Shown: in pieces, positions 47,724 to 56,506 of the stretch
Layout of the letters: every line of letters starts with the position of its first letter
How positions within the stretch are numbered: position 1 is the stretch's first letter
Source: Aliidiomarina sedimenti
GTDB lineage: Bacteria; Pseudomonadota; Gammaproteobacteria; Enterobacterales; Alteromonadaceae
Reading direction: 5' to 3'
DNA: 64,000 nucleotides
Assembly: GCF_003986955.1 (NCBI RefSeq)
Contig: NZ_PIPN01000001.1
Location: forward strand, 434,001-498,000
Notes under the pieces: model-generated
Seen by the model: the letters and a program-made list of their open reading frames with translations, nothing else
What the model was told of the DNA's origin: nothing
Database searches by the model: none
Made by a program: the position numbers and the translations under genes

Positions 47724-49748
47724 ATGGCAGACACAAAACGACAGATTCTGGTGACCAACGCCCTTCCCTACGCCAACGGCCCGATCCATATAGGCCACAT
47801 GCTAGGCTACATTCAGGCCGATATTTGGGTTCGCTATCAGAAAATGCGTGGTCATGACTGCCACTTCGTGTGTGCCGATGACGCTCATGGTACGCCTATT
47901 ATGCTGAAGTCTCAGCAACTTGGCATTACCCCTGAGGCAATGATAGCGCAAATGAGCGACGCACATCAGGCCGATTTTGCCGAGTTCGGAGTGAGTTTTG
48001 ATCACTATCATTCAACCCACTCGGAAGAGAACCGCGAACTGGCGTCGCTGATATACACGCGCCTGCGTGACAACGGTCATATCCAGACCCGCACCATCGA
48101 GCAATTGTTCGACCCTGAGCGCGAAATGTTCCTGCCGGATCGTTTCGTGAAAGGCACCTGCCCGGATTGCGGCGCTGAAGATCAGTACGGCGACAACTGC
48201 GATGTCTGTGGCGCTACTTATGGCCCGACCGACTTAAAAAACCCGGTATCCGCGGTGTCAGGCGCAACCCCGGTACTGCGTGAATCCGAGCATTACTTCT
48301 TCGACCTGCCCGCTTTCGGCGACATGCTCAAAGCCTGGACCCGTTCAGGTTCCTTGCAGGACGAGATGGCCAACAAGCTCAACGAGTGGTTCGAACAAGG
48401 CCTGCAACAGTGGGACATCAGCCGCGACGCACCGTACTTTGGCTTTGAAATCCCCGATGCGCCGGGCAAATACTTCTACGTCTGGCTCGATGCGCCAATT
48501 GGCTACATGAGTAGCTTTAAAGCCTATTGTGCGAAGAACGGCCTGAACTTTGACGACTACTGGCAGGAAGACAGCAAAGCTGAGGTGTACCACTTTATCG
48601 GCAAAGACATTATCTACTTCCACAGCCTGTTCTGGCCTGCGATGCTCAAAGGCGCGCAATTCCGCCAGCCGACCAATGTGTGGGCGCACGGTTTTATCAC
48701 CGTCAACGGCACCAAAATGTCGAAGTCCAAAGGCACTTTCATTATGGCGCGCACCTACCTGGATCATTTAAACCCAGAGTACCTGCGCTACTACTTCGCC
48801 GCCAAACTGACCTCACGCATTGACGATCTCGATCTCAACCTGACCGACTTCGCCCAGCGCGTGAACTCTGACTTAGTAGGTAAAGTGGTCAATATCGCCA
48901 GCCGCTGTGCAGGCTTTATCGCCAAGAAGTTCGACGGCAAGTTATCGGACACCGTGGCCGAGCCTGAGCTGCTCAAACAGTTCACCGACGCCGCCGACAG
49001 CATTGCCGAGAGCTTTGAAAAGCGCGAATTCAGCCGCGCGATGCGCGACATCATGACCCTCGCCGACCGTGCCAACGAATACATTGCGATTAAAGAGCCA
49101 TGGCAGCTCGCCAAAGACGAAACCAAACAGCAGGAAGTGCAGGACGTCTGCTCTATGGGCATTCATATGTTCCGTGCGCTGATGATTTACCTGACCCCTG
49201 TGGTGCCAGAGCTTTCCAAGCAGGCACAGGAATTCTTAAACGACGACTTTACCTGGGACAGCGCTAAACAAGTACTGACCGGCCACAAAATCAGTAAGTT
49301 CAAGGCGCTGCTGCAACGCGTGCCAATGGAGAAGATTGAAGCGATGATCGAAGACTCAAAAGAAGCGATGCAAGCCCAACAGGCACCGGCCAACCCGCAT
49401 ATGGCCGATGACCCGATTAGCGAAGAAATTGAGTTCAACGATTTCGCCAAAGTCGACCTGCGCGTGGCTAAAATTGCCAACGCCGAGCACGTTGAAGGCG
49501 CGGATAAGCTGTTAAAGCTGACCTTAGACTTAGGCGGCGAAACCCGTCAGGTGTTTGCCGGCATTAAATCAGCCTACAACCCGGAAGATTTAATTGGCCA
49601 GCACACCGTGATGGTCGCCAACCTCAAGCCTCGCAAAATGCGCTTTGGTATGTCTGAAGGCATGGTGCTGGCAGCAGGCCCGGGCGGTAAAGAAATTTAC
49701 ATCATGAACCCGCACGACGGTGCCGAGCCTGGGATGCGAGTAAGTTAA
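47724..49748 (+). CDS. metG: Methionyl-tRNA synthetase
   Basis: A 674-residue class I synthetase that charges tRNA-Met. The catalytic domain has [11 protein letters not shown], a zinc knuckle with CPDCG and CDVCG, and the KMSKS loop [10 protein letters not shown] helical anticodon domain and a C-terminal EMAP-type tRNA-binding domain ([11 protein letters not shown]) follow, as in dimeric MetG. The ATG at 47724 has GAGAAG upstream; a TTG four codons earlier is not needed. The stop overlaps rlmI by one base. Confidence 0.97.
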   Translation: MADTKRQILVTNALPYANGPIHIGHMLGYIQADIWVRYQKMRGHDCHFVCADDAHGTPIMLKSQQLGITPEAMIAQMSDAHQADFAEFGVSFDHYHSTHSEENRELASLIYTRLRDNGHIQTRTIEQLFDPEREMFLPDRFVKGTCPDCGAEDQYGDNCDVCGATYGPTDLKNPVSAVSGATPVLRESEHYFFDLPAFGDMLKAWTRSGSLQDEMANKLNEWFEQGLQQWDISRDAPYFGFEIPDAPGKYFYVWLDAPIGYMSSFKAYCAKNGLNFDDYWQEDSKAEVYHFIGKDIIYFHSLFWPAMLKGAQFRQPTNVWAHGFITVNGTKMSKSKGTFIMARTYLDHLNPEYLRYYFAAKLTSRIDDLDLNLTDFAQRVNSDLVGKVVNIASRCAGFIAKKFDGKLSDTVAEPELLKQFTDAADSIAESFEKREFSRAMRDIMTLADRANEYIAIKEPWQLAKDETKQQEVQDVCSMGIHMFRALMIYLTPVVPELSKQAQEFLNDDFTWDSAKQVLTGHKISKFKALLQRVPMEKIEAMIEDSKEAMQAQQAPANPHMADDPISEEIEFNDFAKVDLRVAKIANAEHVEGADKLLKLTLDLGGETRQVFAGIKSAYNPEDLIGQHTVMVANLKPRKMRFGMSEGMVLAAGPGGKEIYIMNPHDGAEPGMRVS

Positions 49749-50962
49749 TGGCCGGACAACTGATTATTAAGCAGGGCAAAGAAAAAGCCCTGCTGCGCAA
49801 GCACCCGTGGGTATTTACCGGCGCTGTGGCGAAAATTAAAGGCAAACCAGGCCTTGGCGACACCGTTGAGGTGCTCGACACGCGCGGTAACTTCTTAGGC
49901 CGCGCCGCCTACTCGCCGCACTCACAAATTTGCGGGCGCATCTGGACCTTTGACGCCAACGAGCAAGTGGACTTTGAGTTCTTCAAAGGCCGCATTGAAC
50001 GAGCGCTGCGCATGCGCCAGGCGGTATTGCCTGAAGGCACCACCGGCTATCGTTTAATTGCAGGTGAGTCCGACGCATTGCCGGGCATTACCATCGATAT
50101 ATACGCCAACTGGATTGTCTGCCAGCTGTTATCCGCCGGTGCCGAACTGCAACGCGGCGTGATTGTTGAGGCGCTACGCAGCGTGTTCCCTGAGCACAAC
50201 GTGTATGAGCGCTCAGACGTCGACGTGCGCAAAAAAGAGGGCTTAGAGCAGGTTACCGGTGTGTTGCATGGCGGTTCCCACGGCAAGAACGACGTGCCAG
50301 AAGAGCTGGTAATTGAAGAGAACGGATTGAAGCTATACGTGGATATCGTCAAAGGCCACAAAACCGGTTACTACCTGGATCAGCGCGACGCCCGCCAGGC
50401 GATTAAGAAGTACGCCAAAGGCAAACGCGTACTCAACTGCTTTAGCTACACCGGCGGATTTGGTTTGTATGCCGCCGCCGCAGGAGCAAGCTTCGTGCGC
50501 AACCTGGATATGTCACAGCCATCGCTCGATATCGCCAAGCGCAATCTAACCTTAAACGGTCTGGACGACGTTGACGTAGAGCACGTGCAAGGTGATGTGT
50601 TCCAACTACTGCGTGAATACCTTTCCGAAGACAAGGGTGGCGAGAAGTTTGACGTCATCGTGCTCGACCCACCCAAGTTCGTCGACTCCAAAGCCAGCCT
50701 GACACGCGCCTGCCGCGGCTACAAAGACATCAACCGCTTGGCAGCTAAACTACTCAACCCAGGTGGCATACTGATGACCTTCTCATGCTCAGGCTTACTC
50801 AGCACCGAGCTATTCCAGAAAGTCGTCGCCGATGGCGTACTCGACGCAGGCCGCGAGATGCAAATCATCGACCGCACCTACCAGGCCGCCGACCACCCAG
50901 TGTCACTGCCCTACCCTGAAGGGTTGTATTTGAAGGGGTTGGTGGTGAGGTTGGTTGGTTGA
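49748..50962 (+). CDS. rlmI: 23S rRNA m5C1962 methyltransferase
   Basis: A 404-residue methyltransferase with an N-terminal PUA domain (LLRKHPWVFTGAV) and a Rossmann SAM domain: LNCFSYTGGFGLYAAAAG, the LDPPKF motif and FSCSG with the catalytic Cys. It matches RlmI (YccW), which methylates C1962 of 23S rRNA. The TAATG overlap couples it to metG. It marks the left border of the AT-rich island. Confidence 0.94.
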   Translation: MAGQLIIKQGKEKALLRKHPWVFTGAVAKIKGKPGLGDTVEVLDTRGNFLGRAAYSPHSQICGRIWTFDANEQVDFEFFKGRIERALRMRQAVLPEGTTGYRLIAGESDALPGITIDIYANWIVCQLLSAGAELQRGVIVEALRSVFPEHNVYERSDVDVRKKEGLEQVTGVLHGGSHGKNDVPEELVIEENGLKLYVDIVKGHKTGYYLDQRDARQAIKKYAKGKRVLNCFSYTGGFGLYAAAAGASFVRNLDMSQPSLDIAKRNLTLNGLDDVDVEHVQGDVFQLLREYLSEDKGGEKFDVIVLDPPKFVDSKASLTRACRGYKDINRLAAKLLNPGGILMTFSCSGLLSTELFQKVVADGVLDAGREMQIIDRTYQAADHPVSLPYPEGLYLKGLVVRLVG

Positions 50963-51055
50963 TAGCATATTTACGGTTTCGGGTTTATTTTCCCAAAGAC
51001 CATGGGTTAAAATGACACAATGATATTTTTTTATTAAATTTATAGGCGAATTTAA

Positions 51056-51619
51056 GTGCCACTAGCAGAATTAAGAAAGCTGATAGAGCGTTTTAAGCAA
51101 CAGGGAGATAACACCCCTATAGCGCTAAATGATATAGATGCTCGTATTTGTGCGATTCAAGAGATTATAAGTATGTGTACTAAAGAGATACGTGCATTTA
51201 TCTTTTTTGATGAGCATGGAGAAAGTGAGCTTTTTGATGTACTAGCTGATGAGCATGTAAGTAGACAGCTCTCTAAAGCTTTAAACCATACCTCGATAAA
51301 AATAGTTACTAATAACACCTCGGAATTAAAAAAACTAAGCTTTGTTAATAGGAATCTTGATGATGGAACTAAAAAGCTATTTATCAACCCCATCCCCAGA
51401 AAGCTCAAAGATGAAATAATTCAAGATACTCTTGATAATGAATTTTTTTTAGCAGCGCCCGGACACTTAGTTTTTCTAGGTCGGTATGCAATTGAAAATA
51501 ATGAGAAACTTGCAGAGGTAAGCTCATTTCTTAGTCTCTTCGACTCAGGTTTTTACGAAACTTTAGCTCAGTACTTTGATACCACAGTGTCTAGAGTTAC
51601 GGATGGAGAGTTTCGCTAA
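51056..51619 (+). CDS. Hypothetical protein, first gene of an AT-rich two-gene module
   Basis: A 187-residue soluble protein that I do not recognise. It begins with GTG, preceded by AGGCGA. A helical N-terminus leads to an alpha/beta region (IRAFIFFDEHG, IKIVTNNTS) and a C-terminal stretch (FFLAAPGHLVFLGRYAI, then helices ending DGEFR) whose order recalls non-catalytic phospholipase D-like domains; no HKD motif is present. It lacks a signal peptide. Base use is much more AT-rich than rlmI upstream. The next gene starts on the base after its stop, so the pair should be co-translated. Confidence 0.7.
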   Translation: MPLAELRKLIERFKQQGDNTPIALNDIDARICAIQEIISMCTKEIRAFIFFDEHGESELFDVLADEHVSRQLSKALNHTSIKIVTNNTSELKKLSFVNRNLDDGTKKLFINPIPRKLKDEIIQDTLDNEFFLAAPGHLVFLGRYAIENNEKLAEVSSFLSLFDSGFYETLAQYFDTTVSRVTDGEFR

Positions 51620-52153
51620 ATGTCTTCGCTAATTGAACCTGTACTACTTAATGATTTTGCACCATTTTTAAGTGTAGCTATGGCTATAAATTTTGTATCA
51701 TCATTTTGGGATGGAGTTAGAAATAAAGCGGTTAACAATCTTGACTCTCACAGAGATAGCTTCATCTCTGAACTAAATGCTGTTTATACTAGTGGTGATT
51801 CTGAGCGGTCTGAGTCTGTTGTAAATTTAAGCAATGAGGCTGAAACTTATAAGCAGAAACTATCCTGGCTATCAATTCTTGCAACTACTATCAGCGTTCT
51901 CGTTGTAATATCTTTATTTATTTTATTAGCCTGGATAGGTTTCGTCCCAAAACAGGAGCTTACTGTAGCTCAAGCAATGTTGATTACGAGTTTAAGTATC
52001 ATCCCATCCGCCTTATTAAGAGCCTATGGAACATATTATTCTAAAATATCCGTCAACAAACTTAAAATAAAAAGCGAAATCATGAAGTCGGCTGCAAAAG
52101 CGGCGATACAAGATAATCAGCAAGCCGCTTATAAGAAAAGCCCAAAGAAATAG
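51620..52153 (+). CDS. Hypothetical membrane protein, second gene of the AT-rich module
   Basis: A 177-residue protein, unrecognised. A weakly hydrophobic N-terminal segment (about residues 12-30), a polar helical stretch (about 35-82), then two strong membrane helices (about 83-108 and 118-138) and a basic C-terminal tail. This is broadly like two-helix SLATT-type membrane effectors of bacterial conflict systems, but that is only a topology resemblance. The ATG abuts the stop of the preceding gene. AT-rich like its partner. Confidence 0.7.
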   Translation: MSSLIEPVLLNDFAPFLSVAMAINFVSSFWDGVRNKAVNNLDSHRDSFISELNAVYTSGDSERSESVVNLSNEAETYKQKLSWLSILATTISVLVVISLFILLAWIGFVPKQELTVAQAMLITSLSIIPSALLRAYGTYYSKISVNKLKIKSEIMKSAAKAAIQDNQQAAYKKSPKK

Positions 52154-52158
52154 ATTTT

Positions 52159-52368
52159 TCAATCGATACAGCAGCGGTGAGATTTAAAGTTATCACTTAT
52201 CGCAATTCCGGGCGTCCGTGCTGAACGCTTTGCTTCCAGCCTAGGTTCAAGCACTACGCCTACATCTTTGTATCGCGCCAAAACATTATCATAGTGTCGG
52301 TACCCTTGTAGAAAGAAGCCTATTGTATTTTCCTGCTGAGTCGACCTTTCTCCTGAAATACCACCACA
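52159..52368 (-). pseudogene. Unidentified C-terminal gene fragment
   Basis: A 69-codon open frame on the minus strand directly preceded by stop codons and without a usable start. The translation (including GYRHYDNVLARYKDVG and SARTPGIAISDNF) looks protein-like rather than random. It is probably a remnant of a gene I do not recognise. Confidence 0.35.
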
Positions 52369-52449
52369 TTATCAATGAGATTTCAGTTTTAATGCCAAAT
52401 GTTTTGCATATTCAGCTGGCGGAAAATATTTCAGTCAGGCGCGAAGCCG

Positions 52450-52690
52450 CTATTCGTTGAAGTGACCCTGCCACTGTTCAATATGGTACCGAGCTTCATC
52501 CAAGGTTCTGAACCAATGCCGATTCAGGCACTCGTTCCTAAACTTACCTTTAAGGCTTCCCCAAAGGCATTCTGTCTTAGTTTACCTTGTTGAATATCGC
52601 TCAGGCGAAGACCTTTGGTTTTGCTCCAGAAGAACATCGGTTTGCTAGTAAGTTCAATGCATTCTCGCAAACAATCGATTCCGGCTGACT
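52450..52690 (-). pseudogene. Relic of an IS3-family transposase (OrfB C-terminal part)
   Basis: On the minus strand, ELTSKPMFFWSK and QNAFGEAL match the DDE region of IS3-family OrfB. After a frameshift near 52550 the reading continues as GKFRNECLNRHWF and LDEARYHIEQWQGHFNE, the conserved end of these transposases, followed by an early stop. The catalytic DNG region is altered (LREC). Both ends and the upstream half are missing, so this is inactive. Confidence 0.75.
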
Positions 52691-52817
52691 GCGAGTCTAT
52701 GTTATCTGAATTAAATAGTGTACCTTGCTGAACTGAAATTGACACTGAAATCGTAGGACATTTATGCGTTACCACTACAAATAAAGAAGTCAAAATGAAG
52801 TGCTATCACTTATAGTT

Positions 52818-53231
52818 CTAGGGTGACCCAAGCCCCTCGAAAACCTGATCCGTTTTCTGGCCTTCGCTTTCGACAACAGAATTTGGGTTAGACCAAACTC
52901 TATCAGCCATCTTAGTAGTGGCAACACCGATGACCGCGCCAAACAGTGCTGATACAACAGCGACAATTATCGCGTCAATATTTCTTTTAAAGAAGCCAGG
53001 ACAATGCTCTCGATGCAACGGACGAACTAGTGAATAACGCCAGAGATGTATAAATGCGACGTAGAGTACCCATGAAAATGTCAAAGCCAAAACAGACAAA
53101 TAAAGGAAATCATATGATTTGAGTAGCGGCAGATGGAAAGAGTTAGGGATAACGATCGCACTACCTACCACCCACGCGTACTGGTAAAGAATTTTAGGTT
53201 TTCGCTGACAGCGACTAAGAATTAAGTCCAT
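52818..53231 (-). CDS. Three-helix membrane protein, possibly the 3' half of a gene split by IS110
   Basis: A 137-residue protein, unrecognised: a short N-terminal region with SRCQRKPKILYQY, then membrane segments at about 20-38, 41-66 and 88-108, and a polar C-terminus. The frame is open upstream of the ATG (GLFVK before MDLIL). It ends against the left border of the IS110 element. A minus-strand gene with its own ribosome site enters the element from the other side. The two may be halves of one protein; see findings. Confidence 0.5.
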   Translation of the reverse strand: MDLILSRCQRKPKILYQYAWVVGSAIVIPNSFHLPLLKSYDFLYLSVLALTFSWVLYVAFIHLWRYSLVRPLHREHCPGFFKRNIDAIIVAVVSALFGAVIGVATTKMADRVWSNPNSVVESEGQKTDQVFEGLGSP

Positions 53232-53260
53232 CTTGACGAAAAGACCTGACGCTTGTATCT

Positions 53261-53435
53261 CTCCAGGTGAAGTGATTAGCTATCACTGTAACCGAGAAGT
53301 GAGTGAGGACGGGCCTGACCGAAGCTTTAAAAGCTGATTGGTAGATTGTCCCCTTGCTTCAATATCTCATTAACTGAATGGTATCCAAGCGCCTTCTATG
53401 AAGTGACGCTGAATGAGAAAGGGGAGTACAAAGAG
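53261..53435 (+). ncRNA. Candidate IS110 bridge RNA in the left end
   Basis: In IS110-group elements the non-coding left end encodes a structured RNA of about 170-180 bases that pairs with donor and target DNA. This left end is 175 bases by the border above and has no coding content. TGGTATC occurs in it (53379-53385) and again at the right border (54456-54462), as a donor-specific guide could. Folding was not computed. Confidence 0.4.
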
Positions 53436-54428
53436 ATGATGCAATACGTTGGCGTTGATGTGAGCAAAGAAAAAGTCGACGTGTGCTGGTTACGCAGCAA
53501 AGATAGCGAGTCCGGTAAGACAAAGATTAAAACAAAAGTCTTTAAGAACAGGGACTTTGAAATTATTACCAAATGGCTGAAAGACACGATTGGCGAGGAC
53601 TTTAGCAATATCGTAGTTGTGTTAGAGCCGACCGGCGTTTATCACGAAGGCTTAACTTATTTCCTGCACGAAGCGGGTCTGCAGGTCTGCATTGGCAATC
53701 CGAGTGACGCCAGGGCGTATGCTAAATCGGTTGGATTTAAACATAAAACAGATAAAGAAGACGCTAAAGTGCTGGCTTATTACGCCTCTCACGAGCCTCG
53801 CAATCTAAAGGTGTGGGAGCCAGAGCCACCCCTGGTTCGTGAGCTGAAAGCGATGCTAAGACGCCTGGATGCTCTGGACAAAGACCAGCAGCGTGAAATT
53901 AACAGGTTAGAAGCCAGTGAAATCAGTGGTGCTTCGCTGCGAGTTACAGATTCAATCCGAGGCATGATTGACGCATTAGAAGAGGAAATACAAAGGCTTA
54001 AACAAGACATTGATGACCGGATTAAGAAAGATCCGGTGCTAGCAAAGAACCGAGAGCTGCTGCAGAGCATTAAAGGTGTTGGTGACGTACTAAGTCGTGA
54101 AATGGTCGTGTTGTTTGCAGCAAAGAAATTCTCCGACGCTAAGCAAGTCGCGGTATACCTAGGCCTAACACCGGTATTTAGGGACTCTGGTACGCAAAAA
54201 GGTAAAACCGTATTGAGCAAGCTGGGCCCGGCCAGAATACGCGCGAAGCTCTACATGGCAGCGGTGGTCGCAGGCCAACACAACATGGATATTAAGCGCC
54301 AAAAACATCGCTTAATCGCCAATGGTAAAAGCAAAATGGCCGCTCTTGGCGCGGCCATGCGAAAGCTGGTTCAAATCTGCTATGGCGTGGTGAAGAACCA
54401 GCAAATGTATCAACCCCAAACGGTTTAG
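53436..54428 (+). CDS. IS110-family transposase
   Basis: A 330-residue DEDD recombinase. The RuvC-like domain has YVGVDVSKEKVDVCWL (first Asp), VVLEPTGVYH (Glu) and HKTDKEDAKVLAYY (Asp pair). A coiled-coil linker spans about 140-215. The C-terminal Tnp domain has SIKGVGDVLS and GLTPVFRDSGTQKGK with the catalytic Ser region. I chose the ATG at 53436, after AGGGGAG; an in-frame start at 53346 lies in the non-coding left end. All active-site segments look intact, so it may be mobile. Confidence 0.93.
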   Translation: MMQYVGVDVSKEKVDVCWLRSKDSESGKTKIKTKVFKNRDFEIITKWLKDTIGEDFSNIVVVLEPTGVYHEGLTYFLHEAGLQVCIGNPSDARAYAKSVGFKHKTDKEDAKVLAYYASHEPRNLKVWEPEPPLVRELKAMLRRLDALDKDQQREINRLEASEISGASLRVTDSIRGMIDALEEEIQRLKQDIDDRIKKDPVLAKNRELLQSIKGVGDVLSREMVVLFAAKKFSDAKQVAVYLGLTPVFRDSGTQKGKTVLSKLGPARIRAKLYMAAVVAGQHNMDIKRQKHRLIANGKSKMAALGAAMRKLVQICYGVVKNQQMYQPQTV

Positions 54429-54463
54429 CAACCGGTTGAGGTCGATGTGGAGAGATGGTATCT

Positions 54464-54732
54464 ACCAGTTCACTCGATGAAACATAAATTCGAGCCCAGC
54501 GATGGTACAGCTCAATACTTAAATAGGGACTCCTAGCTGTTATCTTTATATTGGACGGACTTCTACCCCTACTAACCTCAATGAACTCATTAACAGACTC
54601 ATATCTGACATCCTCTGCAATAAGCTCGATCTCGGAACAACTTTTAAGTTTAACAAGCAGATCTTCGAGGTCACTAGCCCACATTATGAGAGGGCCATAT
54701 TCTTTAATTTGTGGTTTATCTAGCTTTTGCAT
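54464..54732 (-). pseudogene. 5' part of a gene interrupted by the IS110 element
   Basis: About 90 codons from an ATG with AAGGAG ten bases upstream, reading to the IS border. It contains MWASDLEDLLVKL and YLSIELYHRWARIYVSS. The protein is not recognised. Beyond 54463 the frame continues only by reading antisense into the IS. It probably joined the membrane-protein frame at 53231-52818 before insertion. Confidence 0.6.
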
Positions 54733-54885
54733 TGAAAATTGACTCCTTCTATCCTCACCCTTAAAAACTAAGACTCAGGTCACCGGAGAGTTGGAAATAA
54801 CGCAGAAAATCCATCGAAGTAAACCAGCTGATTAAAAAACATCCTCAATAGATCTCTTCATGTTTGATTCGAGACCTTACATTTG

Positions 54886-55318
54886 TCAGCTATTATTCAA
54901 CAAACTCTTGACCTTATATTTAACATTACTGGAAAACCTACCTGTTTCAAATTCTAATTCTGGCAGTCTTGAAAATTCGATGAGATACTTGACGGGTTTC
55001 TGGCCATCAATTTATATATTGAATCATATTCCATCATTACGTTTCGACAATATTACTGATATTTAAAAACGAGTTCATCGTCGAATAAAACTACGTTATT
55101 CAAAAAATTGTCACTTAACTCATCTTTATTTTCTAAATATACAGGATACAATTTAAAAAAGTAGCTCGCCTGATGCTAAATTACATCTTGTGATATTTTT
55201 CTATTGATGTTTCGTACTCTTGCAAACAAGCATAAACATCCAATAGAGCATTAATTTTTCTTTCATAAATTGAAGAATACCTAAAGATTCCCAATTCAAA
55301 ACCAATGCTCCTTGAAAT
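54886..55318 (-). pseudogene. Degenerate AT-rich gene downstream of the attC site
   Basis: Three clean stretches in different minus-strand frames, separated by stops: one just after the attC (ERKINALLDVYACLQEYETS), a middle one (FKLYPVYLENKDELSDNFL) and a C-terminal one (FSRLPELEFETGRFSS) ending in TGA at 54886. They look like one protein broken by frameshifts. It is in the position of a following integron cassette. Unrecognised. The remaining bases from 54743 to 54885 hold nothing I can identify. Confidence 0.45.
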
Positions 55319-55393
55319 GGCTAACGCTTCAATAACCGGTGCAGCTTTGCTGCATCCGGCGCCGAAGGCGCGAAGTTGATTGACTTGTTAAAC
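55319..55393 (-). other. Integron attC recombination site
   Basis: Read on the minus strand: core GTTTAAC (55393-55387), AAG, TCAAT, a middle part with two hairpins, ATTGA, AGC, then core GTTAGCC (55325-55319). TCAAT and ATTGA pair as the inner boxes, and the AAC and GTT ends pair as the outer boxes. Length 75 bases. The GTT-xxxx core differs from GTTRRRY at one position. The TIR gene stop codon lies in the first core, the normal cassette layout. Confidence 0.75.
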
Positions 55394-56199
55394 GTTTTTC
55401 TTGCCATGAGTCAACGGAATGCCCGCCCATTCGTTTTGCTTCTTTTCATGCATTACGCCTTGTATGACTACAGGTTTGTTTGTTGGTGAGGTTACCTCGA
55501 CCAAAAAAGGAAACCCGGGAACTGTTCCTTTTTCGACACCAATGAATTGCCCGTTGTATGTCTTTCCATCATTTAGAGTAATATTTTCATGGAATCCAGT
55601 ATTACACATGTTTCCTGACTTATATTGGAAGTTGACATCAGACTTATCCATATTGGTTAGAAATATATAATGCGAAATTGGCTCTAGGTAATGTTCAGCG
55701 TGAATCTCTACGAATGTCGAGCTGCCCTCAACATATTGATATGCTCGGACATTTGAAAATTGCTGTGGGCCAGAATTAAACGTATTACGACCTGAAAGGA
55801 CATCTACGACTTGTCGAATCGCAACTTCTAAACCGTTGCCAAATAAATCTATATAGAGGCTTTGCATGAGGAGAGGGGGCATTAAACAGTCATCGAGTTT
55901 AACAGGAATTATTTTGGTATCCCCACTTGCAGCTTTCATTACCGCATTTTGCCACTCAAGCTTGACCATGTTGCTCCGCAAGCTGTTCTTCGAAACAAAA
56001 AAAGGAAAAGTTTGCACTCACCTAGACCTTCATTCATTTTGTCTACGATGCCGTCACCGGGCTGCATAGACCAAGAATCGTAAAAAACATTATCTTGACC
56101 AAAGGCATCACGCAATCTCAGTGCTACCTGCTCTACTATGACTTTATCCTTGTGATTGTGTGATACGAAGATCAATGGGATTCTCCTTGTTGTGAACAT
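55388..56199 (-). pseudogene. TIR-domain protein, frameshifted in a 7-A run
   Basis: Two overlapping frames: 56199-56004 encodes PLIFVSHNHKDKVIVEQVA and FYDSWSMQPGDG, the start of a TIR domain. After a one-base shift at the A7 run (55997-56003) the frame reads FVSKNSLRSNMVKLEW, IIPVKLDDC and LYIDLFGNGLE, completing it. The likely catalytic Glu of TIR NADases is in VKLEW. An unrecognised beta-rich C-terminal domain (about residues 140-270) follows. With one extra A the product would be 270 residues. AAAGG precedes the ATG. The stop lies in the attC site. Confidence 0.8.
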
Positions 56200-56506
56200 T
56201 TAACCTTTGTATAGTGCGCCAGCACGCTTTGCCCACACGGCTTTTCGAGCGGTATCGAAGTCAGATAATTGATATAGCGAGGATTTCGTTATGAGGAGGC
56301 TCTTTCCCTGAGGAAACAAACTGAGCATGCTCGTTTTGCTATGTCGCTATGCCTATTATCCCTAGCGTACGTTATTATTATGTTATTGACCATATTAAAA
56401 TTAATCCCTACCCGCAACTCCGAAGCGTGCGCCCTGCTTCGGCTATGCGCGCAGTGCCAGCAGATGGTGAATAAGCCAGGGTGACCACAACCTGTCAGTC
56501 ATCTCT
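56200..56506. other. 307-base non-coding interval at the island's right border
   Basis: No gene is seen. It must contain the TIR promoter. A 7-bp hairpin (CCGAAGC 56420-56426, GCTTCGG 56436-56442) lies about 65 bases after the pseudouridine synthase stop but has no T run. Confidence 0.4.

Larger units (their letters stand above)
53261..54463 (+). mobile_element. IS110-family insertion sequence
   Basis: An element of about 1.2 kb around an intact IS110 transposase. GTATCT occurs at 53255-53260 and 54458-54463; taking the shared CT as the core gives these borders. There is a long non-coding left end (about 175 bases) and a short right end (about 33 bases), and no terminal inverted repeats, as in the IS110 (not IS1111) group. 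Exact ends are inferred. Confidence 0.75.

Noticed and set aside
52524-52793. An 89-codon minus-strand frame as an intact gene
   Set aside because: Its second half is recognisable IS3 OrfB sequence interrupted by a frameshift, so it is a relic.
54860-55066. A 68-codon plus-strand frame in the AT-rich region
   Set aside because: No ribosome site, and the minus strand here shows better protein-like stretches of a decayed gene.
56193-56290. Second attC site just upstream of the TIR start, suggested by GTTAAAT overlapping the ATG
   Set aside because: No matching RYYYAAC box with pairing inner boxes is found within the usual 55-140 bases upstream.
56420-56442. Terminator after the pseudouridine synthase gene
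   Set aside because: The 7-bp stem has no T run on either strand and lies far from the stop codon.
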